Assembly (NCBI GenBank): GCA_035502515.1
Contig: DATJUH010000346.1
Coordinates: forward strand, 1 to 32,927
Reading direction: 5' to 3'
From: Fen-671 sp035502515
Lineage (GTDB): Bacteria > Actinomycetota > Acidimicrobiia > Acidimicrobiales > Palsa-688
Length of the DNA stretch: 32,927 bases
Both the position numbers and the translations under genes were made by a program. Every line of letters begins with the position of its first letter. Positions within the stretch are counted from its first letter, which is position 1. Shown piece after piece: positions 7,514-14,486 of this stretch. Under the pieces are notes generated by a model. The model searched no databases. It was not told the DNA's origin and saw only the letters and a list, made by a program, of their open reading frames with translations.

Positions 7514-8086
7514 GTGGCTACCAGAGCGGTAAAGGCGGGTAGCACTCGGCCGAAGTTGGCGCCGAGCCGGGAAAGTGCCGACGCCGGGCCGGGAGGCCCG
7601 GCTGAGAAGCGGCCGGCCCTGGTGCCGCCCGGCTGGGTGCCGATTGCCAGCACGGTCATCTGCCTCATCGCACTGGCGGACTCCGCCTACCTGACGTTCA
7701 TCCACTACACCAACCCCACCGGGCTGGCGTGCTCCAACCACGGCTTCGTCGACTGCACCGCCGTCACCACCAGCATCTACTCGCACCCGTTCGGGATCCC
7801 CGTCGCCGTGGCCGGGCTGGCCTGGTCGTTTGTGATGTTGTTGCTCTGCAGCCCGTGGGGATGGCGGGCGTCGTCGCGCTGGGTGAGCCCTGTCCGCCTG
7901 GCCGGGTCGGTGGCCGGCGTAGGGATGGTGTTCTATCTGCTCTACGTCGAGCTGTTCTCGCTCGGCCACATCTGCGAGTTCTGCAGCATCGTCCACCTGA
8001 TGACCATCGCCTTGTTCATTGTCATCGCCTTTGGCACCGCCCTGGCCACGCCGGCCGAAGACGAGGACCTGGCCCTCGCCTCCTAG
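7514..8086 (+). CDS. Vitamin K epoxide reductase (VKOR) family membrane oxidase
   Basis: Quinone-linked disulfide generator in the cytoplasmic membrane, the actinobacterial counterpart of DsbB. 190 residues with about four or five membrane helices. The loop cysteine pair C73 and C81 (CSNHGFVDC) has the same spacing as C43/C51 of human VKORC1, and S87 falls at the position equivalent to the conserved Ser six residues after the second Cys. The active-site CxxC is CEFC at 154-157 beside a quinone-facing helix. Residues 1-40 are a soluble extension. GTG start, supported by the -10-like motif 6 nt before it. No fused thioredoxin domain is present; the preceding DUF929 gene supplies that function. 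The stop codon shares CTAG with the stop of the convergent GH13 gene (8083-8086). Confidence 0.93.
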   Translation: MATRAVKAGSTRPKLAPSRESADAGPGGPAEKRPALVPPGWVPIASTVICLIALADSAYLTFIHYTNPTGLACSNHGFVDCTAVTTSIYSHPFGIPVAVAGLAWSFVMLLLCSPWGWRASSRWVSPVRLAGSVAGVGMVFYLLYVELFSLGHICEFCSIVHLMTIALFIVIAFGTALATPAEDEDLALAS

Positions 8087-9720
8087 CCTTCTGCCGGGGC
8101 TTCACCCGGCGGGATGGCGGTCGCCACCAACGCTTCCCACGGCCGGAGGGCAATCTCGCTGCCGGCCTTGGTGCCGGTCCGGCCCGGGGCGGTCGAGGCC
8201 AGGACGGTCAGTACTTGTCCGCTCTCGACGCTCCGCGTCACCTCTTGGGACGAAAGATTGGCGACCGTCGTCACTGCTCCCACTCTGAACGCCCAGACCT
8301 GGTCGTCGAGCAGCACGCGCTCCAGGTGCCCCGGACGACCGATGAGCCCGGCCTGGCGCAGCTGGGCCAGCTGCCGCCAGAAGTTGAGCACGGACGCCGG
8401 GTCGTCCGTCTCACTCTGGACATTGGCGACGGTGTGCTCGCCGAGGGGGAGCCACGGCCGGGCCGACGCCGACGTAAAGCCGGCATTTTTCTCCCCCGAC
8501 CACGGCATCGGGGTGCGCCCTCTGTCGCGGCCCGGCTGTCCCGGGCGGGCCAGGCTGATCTCGTCGACTTGCTGCGAGACGGGCACGTCGACGTCGGTCA
8601 TGCCCAGCTCGTCGCCGTAGTAGAGGACCAGGGTCCCCGGCAAGGTCGCCAGCACTACCAGGGCCGCCCTCACGGCCCGCTCGTCGTTGCCGCACCAACG
8701 GCTCGGGAACCGGCCCACGTCGTGGTTCGACCCCGTCCACACCGGCGTGGCCCCGGGTGGCAGTGCAGCCATGGTCCCTTCCACGATCCCGGCCAACTCG
8801 GGCGCTTTGAAGTCGGCCTCCACGAACAGGAAGTTGAAAGCCATGTGCAGCTCCGGCTGCTCCCGGCCGTAATAGTCCCCGAAACGATGGAAATCGAACT
8901 CCCATGTCTCGCCCAGCAAGGCCCGCCCCGGCGAGTAACTATCGGCAATTTGGCGCCAATGGCGGTAGACCCCGTGGACTTCCGGGCGGTTGGCATTGTA
9001 AACCGGCCGCAGCCCAAGGCGTTTTATGGCCGGGTGGTCGGTCGGCTCGAGCGGAGGGTTGTCCCGGAGCAGAGCGTCCTTGTAAAGGCCGTGGGCCACA
9101 TCGATACGAAATCCCGAAACGCCGTGGTCGAACCAGTAGCGCAGGATCCGGTCGAACTCGTGATGGACGCGCTCGTCCCACCAGTTGAGGTCCGGCTGGT
9201 CTCGCAGGTAATTGTGCAAGAAGTACTGGCCACTGGCCTTGTCGTAAGACCAGGCCGACCCCCCCGTGATGGAGAGCCAATTGTTGGGCGGTGTGCCGCC
9301 GGCTTTGGGGTCGCCCCACACGTAATAGTCGCGATGAGCAGACCGCCGCCCGCCGAGGGCGTCCACAAACCAGGCGTGGGCATTCGAAGTGTGGTTGGGG
9401 ACGAGGTCCAGCATGACGGCTATGCCTCGTTGCGCCGCCTCCGAGATGAGGCGGTCGAGGTCGCCGAGGGTGCCGAAATCGGGGTGGACGCCGTAGTAAT
9501 CGGAGACGTCGTAACCCCAGTCTTTGTTGGGTGAGGGCATGATGGGGGACAACCAGATGGCGTCCACGCCCAGCCAGCTCAGGTACTCCAGCCCGGCGCA
9601 GATGCCGGCCAGGTCCCCGGTACCGTCGCCGTTCGAGTCCCGCCAGCTACGCACGTAAATCTGGTAGATGGTGGCGCCCCGCCACCAGGGAGACCTCTCG
9701 GCAACGACAGGTTCAGGCAT
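8083..9720 (-). CDS. GH13 alpha-glucosidase (oligo-1,6-glucosidase / trehalose synthase-like)
   Basis: Cytoplasmic alpha-glucan hydrolase or transglycosylase. 545 residues, the usual length for oligo-1,6-glucosidase relatives. The N-terminus WWRGATIYQIYVRSWRDSNGDGTGDLAGI is typical. Conserved regions: DLVPNH at 105-110, GFRIDVAH with nucleophile D207, GETW with acid/base E271, and SNHD with D334. QPDLNW (175-180) is characteristic of the oligo-1,6-glucosidase/alpha-glucosidase group. A C-terminal beta domain (about 465-535) follows. Substrate specificity cannot be fixed: alpha-1,4- and alpha-1,6-glucosidases and sucrose hydrolases share these motifs. ATG at 9720 lies just before the catalytic domain. 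No glycogen or trehalose gene is adjacent. Confidence 0.92.
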   Translation of the reverse strand: MPEPVVAERSPWWRGATIYQIYVRSWRDSNGDGTGDLAGICAGLEYLSWLGVDAIWLSPIMPSPNKDWGYDVSDYYGVHPDFGTLGDLDRLISEAAQRGIAVMLDLVPNHTSNAHAWFVDALGGRRSAHRDYYVWGDPKAGGTPPNNWLSITGGSAWSYDKASGQYFLHNYLRDQPDLNWWDERVHHEFDRILRYWFDHGVSGFRIDVAHGLYKDALLRDNPPLEPTDHPAIKRLGLRPVYNANRPEVHGVYRHWRQIADSYSPGRALLGETWEFDFHRFGDYYGREQPELHMAFNFLFVEADFKAPELAGIVEGTMAALPPGATPVWTGSNHDVGRFPSRWCGNDERAVRAALVVLATLPGTLVLYYGDELGMTDVDVPVSQQVDEISLARPGQPGRDRGRTPMPWSGEKNAGFTSASARPWLPLGEHTVANVQSETDDPASVLNFWRQLAQLRQAGLIGRPGHLERVLLDDQVWAFRVGAVTTVANLSSQEVTRSVESGQVLTVLASTAPGRTGTKAGSEIALRPWEALVATAIPPGEAPAEG

Positions 9721-9813
9721 GTCGCCAGTTTTTCAGGCCCGGCCCATCTCTGCCGCTTTGGCCCTGGACCTGGCCACATCGCAGCCTCTTACGCCGCGTG
9801 GCAAGCTGGCGGG

Positions 9814-11031
9814 ATGAGCGACCCGCCTCGTTTCGTAATCGTGGGGGCCAGCCTGGCCGGGGCCAAAGCGGCGGAGACGCTGCGCCGGGACGGCTTCGAC
9901 GGCGAAGTGGTCTTGATCGGCGAGGAGGGTGAACGCCCTTACGAAAGGCCGCCCTTGTCGAAAGAGTACCTCCGGGGTGAGGCCGGGCCCGACAAGTTGT
10001 TCGTCCACAAAGAGGGCTATTACGACGCTGCCGGCGTGGAACTTCGCCTCGGGCAGACAGTGTCGTCTATCGATGTCGAGGGTCACGCCGTCGACCTGGC
10101 GTCGGGGGAGCGTCTGGCCTACACCTCCCTGCTCCTTACCACGGGCGCACGGCCCCGCCGGCTCCGGGTACCCGGGGCCGACCTGGCGGGTATCTACTAC
10201 CTGCGCACCATGTCCAGCTCGGCGATGCTGCGCGACGCCATAAAAGGGGCCGGCCGGGTGGCCGTCATCGGCGCCGGCTGGATCGGTTGCGAGGTGGCGG
10301 CTTCGGCCCGGCAAATGGGGGCACCCGTGGTGATGGTGGAACTGGCCGAGTTCCCGTTGCTACGGGTGGTGGGGCCCGAGGTGGGGAGCTTTTACCGGGA
10401 CGTCCATGCCGACCACGGAGTCGAAATGCATTTCGGCATCGGGACGGAATCGCTGCTGGGGAAAGGAGCGGTCGAAGCGGTGCGTCTGGCCGATGGCCGC
10501 ACGCTGCCGGCCGATGTGGTCGTGGTCGGGGTGGGGGTGGAGCCCGTAGCCGACCTGGCCGAAAAAGCCGGCATCGGCGTGGAAAATGGCGTCCTCACAG
10601 ACGAGTACCTGGAGACCTCGAGCCCCGGCATTTTCGCCGCCGGCGACGTAGCCAATGCTTTCCATCCGGTTTTTGGCCAACGGGTACGGGTCGAACACTG
10701 GGCCAATGCCCGCAACCAGGGGCCGGTCGCGGCCCGCAACATGCTCGGCAAGCGCCGGGCTTATGGGCGGGTGCCCTACTTTTACTCGGACCAGTACGAC
10801 GTGTCCATGGAATACTCCGGCTACGCTCCGGCCTGGGACGAGGTCGTTTTCCGGGGAGACGTGGCCAGCCGGGAGTTCATGGCCTTCTGGCTCAGAGACG
10901 GACGGGTGGCGGCAGGCATGAACGTCAACATTGGCGACGCGTCCGGCAAAATCAGCGACCTCGTGTCGTCGGGCCGGGTGGTGGACAAGGCCAGGTTGGC
11001 CGACCCCGCCGTGAGCCTGGCGGAAGTGTGA
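9814..11031 (+). CDS. FAD-dependent NAD(P)H oxidoreductase (ferredoxin/rubredoxin reductase type)
   Basis: Transfers electrons from NAD(P)H to a small redox protein such as a ferredoxin feeding an oxygenase or P450. 405 residues. The FAD-binding GASLAG motif is at 11-16 after a beta strand (FVIVGAS), then PYERPPLSKEYLRG, a signature of the BphA4/putidaredoxin reductase group. The second dinucleotide motif GAGWIG at 153-158 is for NAD(P)H. FAAGDVA near residue 273 closes the FAD site, and a C-terminal reductase domain (about 320-400, including YFYSDQYDVSMEYSG) completes the family layout. ATG start 93 bp from the divergent GH13 gene. No ferredoxin or P450 is seen nearby, so the partner is unknown. 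Confidence 0.9.
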   Translation: MSDPPRFVIVGASLAGAKAAETLRRDGFDGEVVLIGEEGERPYERPPLSKEYLRGEAGPDKLFVHKEGYYDAAGVELRLGQTVSSIDVEGHAVDLASGERLAYTSLLLTTGARPRRLRVPGADLAGIYYLRTMSSSAMLRDAIKGAGRVAVIGAGWIGCEVAASARQMGAPVVMVELAEFPLLRVVGPEVGSFYRDVHADHGVEMHFGIGTESLLGKGAVEAVRLADGRTLPADVVVVGVGVEPVADLAEKAGIGVENGVLTDEYLETSSPGIFAAGDVANAFHPVFGQRVRVEHWANARNQGPVAARNMLGKRRAYGRVPYFYSDQYDVSMEYSGYAPAWDEVVFRGDVASREFMAFWLRDGRVAAGMNVNIGDASGKISDLVSSGRVVDKARLADPAVSLAEV

Positions 11032-11081
11032 CTAACGAGGGTCAGTGAACACCGCTCTCGTTCCCCCTTTCTCACCCGGCT

Positions 11082-11130
11082 GATCTGGGTCCGAAAACTG
11101 CTCTCACAGCTAGGTTTTCGGGCCCAGATC
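11082..11130. terminator. Long hairpin between convergent genes
   Basis: A 17-bp inverted repeat, left arm 11082-11098 (GATCTGGGTCCGAAAAC) and right arm 11114-11130, with a single T/G mismatch and a 15-nt loop that itself contains GCT...AGC. It lies between the 3' ends of the oxidoreductase (ends 11031) and the minus-strand gene (ends 11149), so it can serve both strands as a terminator, although it lacks a terminal T-run. Confidence 0.7.
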
Positions 11131-11148
11131 GGCGGATCGCCCCGAAGT

Positions 11149-11430
11149 TTACAGGTAGTCGTGGATCTCCCGCCGGTACTCGGGGAAGTACCGCGGGATC
11201 ACGTCGAGGCTGAACCTGGGAAGGATGGAGCCCGCCGGCTCCCGGTCGAGCAGGAACGCGAACGATGCCCTGACCAATGCCTCCGCCGACGTCTCCTCGA
11301 GGCCGAGGTCGGCCTCGAGCTGGCTCGGCACCGATACGACATGGCTCGTCTCGGACTTGCCGTTGCGGACTCTGACGGCGAAGTTGCCGTCAGATTGGCG
11401 GGCGACCAGGACGGTTGGCGAAGTTGGCAC
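11149..11430 (-). CDS. Conserved actinobacterial small protein of unknown function
   Basis: 93 residues from the GTG at 11430. The N-terminal half has beta-like strands (PTVLVARQSDGNFAVRVRNG) and the C-terminal half a helix followed by a conserved-looking stretch (AEALVRASFAFLLDREPAGSILPRFSLDVIPRYFPEYRREI). I recall this latter motif in many actinobacterial proteins without known function. No signal or membrane segment. GTG at 11430 is chosen over GTG at 11439 because TACGGT lies 7 nt before it, the leaderless pattern seen elsewhere in this window. It converges with the oxidoreductase across a strong hairpin. Confidence 0.78.
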   Translation of the reverse strand: MPTSPTVLVARQSDGNFAVRVRNGKSETSHVVSVPSQLEADLGLEETSAEALVRASFAFLLDREPAGSILPRFSLDVIPRYFPEYRREIHDYL

Positions 11431-11437
11431 TCTGCCC

Positions 11438-11443
11438 ACCGTA
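11438..11443 (-). promoter_or_regulatory. -10 element TACGGT, leaderless start
   Basis: On the minus strand TACGGT, 7 nt (GGGCAGA), then GTG at 11430. It overlaps the alternative GTG at 11439, which would lie upstream of the expected transcript start. Confidence 0.45.
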
Positions 11444-11480
11444 GCCCGGCTTGGCCGGGGCCCGTCAGGACCCAGATCCG

Positions 11481-11552
11481 GTGACGAGTAGTAGTCCCGG
11501 GAAGAGCTGAAATCCCGTGACGACCAGAAATCCCATGACGACTAGAAATGCC
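11481..11552. repeat. 4 x 18-bp degenerate tandem repeat abutting the yjbQ start
   Basis: Units 11481-11498, 11499-11516, 11517-11534 and 11535-11552, on the pattern RTGACGACYAGAAATCCC. The array ends two bases before the ATG at 11555, so the whole promoter region of the next gene is made of repeat copies. Confidence 0.85.
11543..11549 (+). promoter_or_regulatory. Putative -10 (TAGAAAT) inside the last repeat unit
   Basis: TAGAAAT lies 5 nt before the ATG at 11555. The preceding unit has CAGAAAT at the same place, so one T/C difference separates a -10-like sequence from a non-promoter copy. Confidence 0.35.
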
Positions 11553-11554
11553 GC

Positions 11555-11956
11555 ATGGAAACTCTCGAACTGCGGCTCGATACGTCCCGGCGAGCGGTGG
11601 TCGACTTCACCGCCGAGGTAGAAAAGTTCTGCGCCGGCCGCGGCGACGGGCTGTGTTCGGTCTTCGTGCCCCACGCCACCGCCGGCGTCGCCCTTATGGA
11701 GACGGGGTCGAGGTCCGAAGAAGACCTGGTGGCTGCGCTCGAGGCGTTGCTACCCCACGACGACCGTTACGGGCACCGCCATGGCAGCCGTGGCCACGGG
11801 GCTGACCACCTGCTCCCGGCCCTCGTCTCGCCTTCGGTCGTGCTCCCTGTGCTCGGTGGCCGGCCCGCCCTCGGCACCTGGCAGAGCGTGGTGCTGGTGG
11901 ACACCAACCGCGACAACCCCGAGAGAAGGGCCCGGCTCAGCTTCTTGGCCGGCTAG
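11555..11956 (+). CDS. yjbQ: YjbQ/UPF0047 family protein
   Basis: 133 residues, full length for the family. Conserved features: HATAG at 40-44, the metal-binding HGADH at 81-85, GTWQ at 107-110 and a terminal strand VVLVDTNRDNPERR. Members have been described as having weak thiamin phosphate synthase-like activity; the true role is unsettled. Soluble, presumably a trimer. The start ATG is immediately preceded by an 18-bp tandem repeat array, an unusual promoter. A hairpin at 11974-12005 follows the gene. Confidence 0.9.
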   Translation: METLELRLDTSRRAVVDFTAEVEKFCAGRGDGLCSVFVPHATAGVALMETGSRSEEDLVAALEALLPHDDRYGHRHGSRGHGADHLLPALVSPSVVLPVLGGRPALGTWQSVVLVDTNRDNPERRARLSFLAG

Positions 11957-12176
11957 CGTCCGCGGGCACCAGGGGGGAGGCCCCCGCACGCAGCGAGGCC
12001 TCCCCGACGGGAAGGCGCGGCCCCGCCCCGCACCGGGCCTCTTCAGGCGTCCCGGCACTGGAGACGGGCACCTTGGCCGGGCCCGAACCACACATACCGG
12101 TGCCGGTCAACGCGTCGAGGTCCGTCCGGGACTGGCGGATGATAGGCCCCGCGGGTGGTCGGCGGCGTCGGGCCCC
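11957..12176. other. Convergent intergenic region
   Basis: 220 bp between yjbQ and the end of the transport operon. It carries one clear hairpin (11974-12005); the remainder is GC-rich with no gene I can support. Confidence 0.5.
11974..12005. terminator. Hairpin downstream of yjbQ
   Basis: Perfect 9-bp inverted repeat GGGGAGGCC (11974-11982) / GGCCTCCCC (11997-12005) with a 14-nt loop, 18 bp after the yjbQ stop and between convergent genes. No T-run follows. Confidence 0.6.
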
Positions 12177-12425
12177 TCAGCGCCTGGGCCGGGCCCGGTA
12201 CACCGACAGACCGAGCATCACCACCACCATGAGCGGGAAGCCGATGACGGCGGCGGCGTTGACCGACGCCACCTTCACCAGGAGGGCGACGATGCCCAGC
12301 GCGATGAGCACGCCGATGAGCAGTTCGGGGGTGTCGCCGACCAGGAAGTCCCACCAGAACCTCCCGAACGCCACCAGCCAGCGCTGAGCCAGGGGTGGGC
12401 TGGCCTTTTGGCTTTCAGCCGGCAT
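12177..12425 (-). CDS. Small two-helix membrane protein, last gene of the transport operon
   Basis: 82 residues. After a short polar start, WLVAFGRFWWDFLVGDTPELLIGVLIALGIVALLVKV and AAAVIGFPLMVVVMLGLSVYRARP give two hydrophobic segments with a basic C-terminus. No catalytic motif. Its ATG overlaps the stop of the COG4280-like gene by 11 bp, so it is probably translationally coupled and may be an accessory subunit of that membrane protein. Function unknown. Confidence 0.75.
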   Translation of the reverse strand: MPAESQKASPPLAQRWLVAFGRFWWDFLVGDTPELLIGVLIALGIVALLVKVASVNAAAVIGFPLMVVVMLGLSVYRARPRR

Positions 12426-13212
12426 GAGCCCGCTCGGGCTGAGCCCGGGGCAGGGCCGGCCTCAGCGCCTGCACTAATAACCATGTGACGACGGCGTAAA
12501 CACCGACGAGCACGGGTATGGCGAGGTCGGACCCGGGCCAATGGACGCCGAGGCCTTCCCCGGCCCAGAACGTCCCGAACGATACGAGCATGAGGCCGAC
12601 CACCGTCTTCATGGCGTTCTCGGGCACACCGGCCAGCTGGCGGGCGACGATAGCCCCGATCACGGCCACCACCACGATGGCGGCTCCGGCGGCGGCGGCG
12701 GCCAAGCCCAGCTGGTGGTTCCCGGCGCCGAGGCCGAGGACGATGATGGCGATCTCGAGCCCTTCGAGGAACGTGCCCTTGAAGGCCACGGCGAAACCGG
12801 TAGCGTCCCGCTTCGGGCGCCCGCCGGCCGCGGTGGCGCCCTCGGCCGACGAGCCGTTGCCCTGAACCGCCAACGCTTCGACGTTCTCCCGGAAGATGGC
12901 GTCCTCGTCATGCTTTTCTTTCAACCCGACGGCCCGGAGAATGGCTTTGCGCAGCCACTGGAGCCCGAACACGAGCAGCAGCGCCCCGACCACGGTACGC
13001 AGGACGTCGATCGGGACCAGGTAAACGAGGGCCGGCCCAAGCAGGCCTACGAGGACCACCAGGACGGCCAGGGCCGCCGCCGTCCCTTCGAGGGCCGACC
13101 GCCAGCCCCTCGAGACACCGGCGGCTACGATGATGGTGAGCGCTTCCACGCTCTCGACGGCACTGGCCAGGAAGACGGCGACAGCCAGGCTGACGTCGCT
13201 ACTGGTGTGCAT
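12415..13212 (-). CDS. COG4280/FTR1-like membrane protein with two ExxE motifs
   Basis: 265 residues with about seven hydrophobic helices. Two short acidic motifs sit at the start of repeated halves: E20-S-V-E23 in FLASAVESVEALTIIVAAG and E150-G-L-E153 in FLEGLEIAIIVLGLGAG. The second closely resembles the REGLE motif of FTR1 iron permeases, and both face equivalent helices, suggesting an internal duplication. A soluble charged loop (about 97-138) separates the halves. A strong ribosome binding site (GAGGAGG, 4 nt before the ATG) is present, and the gene overlaps the ATPase gene by 14 bp. Metal transport, likely iron, is inferred from the motif and neighbours; no ferroxidase partner is seen. 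Confidence 0.8.
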   Translation of the reverse strand: MHTSSDVSLAVAVFLASAVESVEALTIIVAAGVSRGWRSALEGTAAALAVLVVLVGLLGPALVYLVPIDVLRTVVGALLLVFGLQWLRKAILRAVGLKEKHDEDAIFRENVEALAVQGNGSSAEGATAAGGRPKRDATGFAVAFKGTFLEGLEIAIIVLGLGAGNHQLGLAAAAAGAAIVVVAVIGAIVARQLAGVPENAMKTVVGLMLVSFGTFWAGEGLGVHWPGSDLAIPVLVGVYAVVTWLLVQALRPALPRAQPERAHAG

Positions 13213-14485
13213 TTTCCTCCTCAGCTAGCAGCTCCACCGGCCCGACCAGGCTACCGGAGCCGTCACCGCCCTCACCAAGCGCCGCACCGGCGCCAAGACC
13301 ATCACGATCAGGCTCGCTTCTCTCGTCTTCCAGTACGAGGCAGCCGTCGGGGATCAACCGGACGCCCACGGCGCTGCCTCGTTCCCAACGCCTCTCGGAG
13401 AAGACCCGGGTGAAAAGCGGGCCGTCGCCGGCCAGCGCGTGCTCGTAACCGCGGCCGCAAAACGCCACGTCGCGGACCTGGGCCATGAACTGCGCCTCTC
13501 CCGGTGCCACGATGTGCACCGCCGAGGGGCGGACGAACATGCGCAGAGCCTGGCCAGTTGCGGGCCGCCGAGGGAGGTTGGCAGTCACACTGGCCCCTGT
13601 CCCCTGCCCCGGCAGGCGGACTTCGCACAGCTCGCCCGCCACCTCGGGCGCCTCACCGGTGGGCAGCGGCACCGGCGGCGCGGCCATGGCCACGGGCACC
13701 TCGGCCGCAATGCCGGTAAAGCGGGCCACGAACGGGCTGGCCGGCCGCAAATACAGCTCCTCGGGCCGGCCCAGCTGGACGAGGCGGCCTTCGCGCAGCA
13801 CGCCTACCTGGTCGGCCAAGGCGAACGCCTCCGCCTGGTCGTGGGTGATGTACATGGAGGTGGCACCGTTTTCGCGGCCGAGGGTGGCTATTTCCAGACG
13901 CAACTGCTCGCGCAGGTCGGCGTCGAGGTTGGACAGCGGTTCGTCGAACAGCAACAACCCGACCCCGCCCACCAGGGCGCGGGCCAGGGCCACGCGTTGC
14001 TGCTCGCCGCCGGAGAGCTCGTTGGGGTAGCGCGCTGCCAGGTGGCTGAGCCCTACCCGCTCGAGCATGGCGCCCGCTCGCTGACGGGCCTGGCCGTGAC
14101 CGATCCGCGTCTGGCGCAGCGGGAACTCGACGTTGCGCAACGCCGTCATATGTGGCCACAGCGCGTAGTCCTGGAAGACCATCGCCAGTCGCCGGCGCTC
14201 GGGCGGCAGGTGGACACCAGGCCCGGCGACGACGCGGCCGCCGATCGAAATCGAACCCCCCGTGAGGCGCTCGATGCCGGCCGTGCAGCGTAACAAGGTC
14301 GTTTTGCCCGACCCGGACGGCCCCAGCAAGACCAGGAACGTCCCCGGGTCTACGTGGAGGTGCACGTCCGAGAGGGCCGGCTTGGTGCCGAAGGACTTGG
14401 TCACCCCGATGACGTCGACGCTTTCCCCTCGGTCTGGTGCCGCCCCTCGGTCTCCTGAGGCCCCGTTCGCTACGGGGCCGGTCAT
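13199..14485 (-). CDS. ABC transporter ATPase (Fe3+/spermidine/sulfate type, TOBE domain)
   Basis: Energises the permease encoded just upstream. 428 residues from ATG 14485: Walker A GPSGSGKT at 55-62, Q-loop FQD near 105, signature LSGGEQQR at 157-164, Walker B LLLFDEP at 177-183 and the switch H215 in YITHDQAEA. After residue about 255 comes a TOBE-type regulatory region (SPFVARFTGIAAEVPVA... RMFVRPSAVHIV), typical of FbpC/PotA/CysA proteins. The tail (about 375-428) is acidic and Gly-rich and probably disordered. A TTG at 14494 would overlap the permease stop; the ATG one base after the stop codon is simpler. The family fits iron(III), thiamin, 2-aminoethylphosphonate or sulfate import. 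Confidence 0.93.
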   Translation of the reverse strand: MTGPVANGASGDRGAAPDRGESVDVIGVTKSFGTKPALSDVHLHVDPGTFLVLLGPSGSGKTTLLRCTAGIERLTGGSISIGGRVVAGPGVHLPPERRRLAMVFQDYALWPHMTALRNVEFPLRQTRIGHGQARQRAGAMLERVGLSHLAARYPNELSGGEQQRVALARALVGGVGLLLFDEPLSNLDADLREQLRLEIATLGRENGATSMYITHDQAEAFALADQVGVLREGRLVQLGRPEELYLRPASPFVARFTGIAAEVPVAMAAPPVPLPTGEAPEVAGELCEVRLPGQGTGASVTANLPRRPATGQALRMFVRPSAVHIVAPGEAQFMAQVRDVAFCGRGYEHALAGDGPLFTRVFSERRWERGSAVGVRLIPDGCLVLEDERSEPDRDGLGAGAALGEGGDGSGSLVGPVELLAEEENAHQ

Positions 14486-14486
14486 G

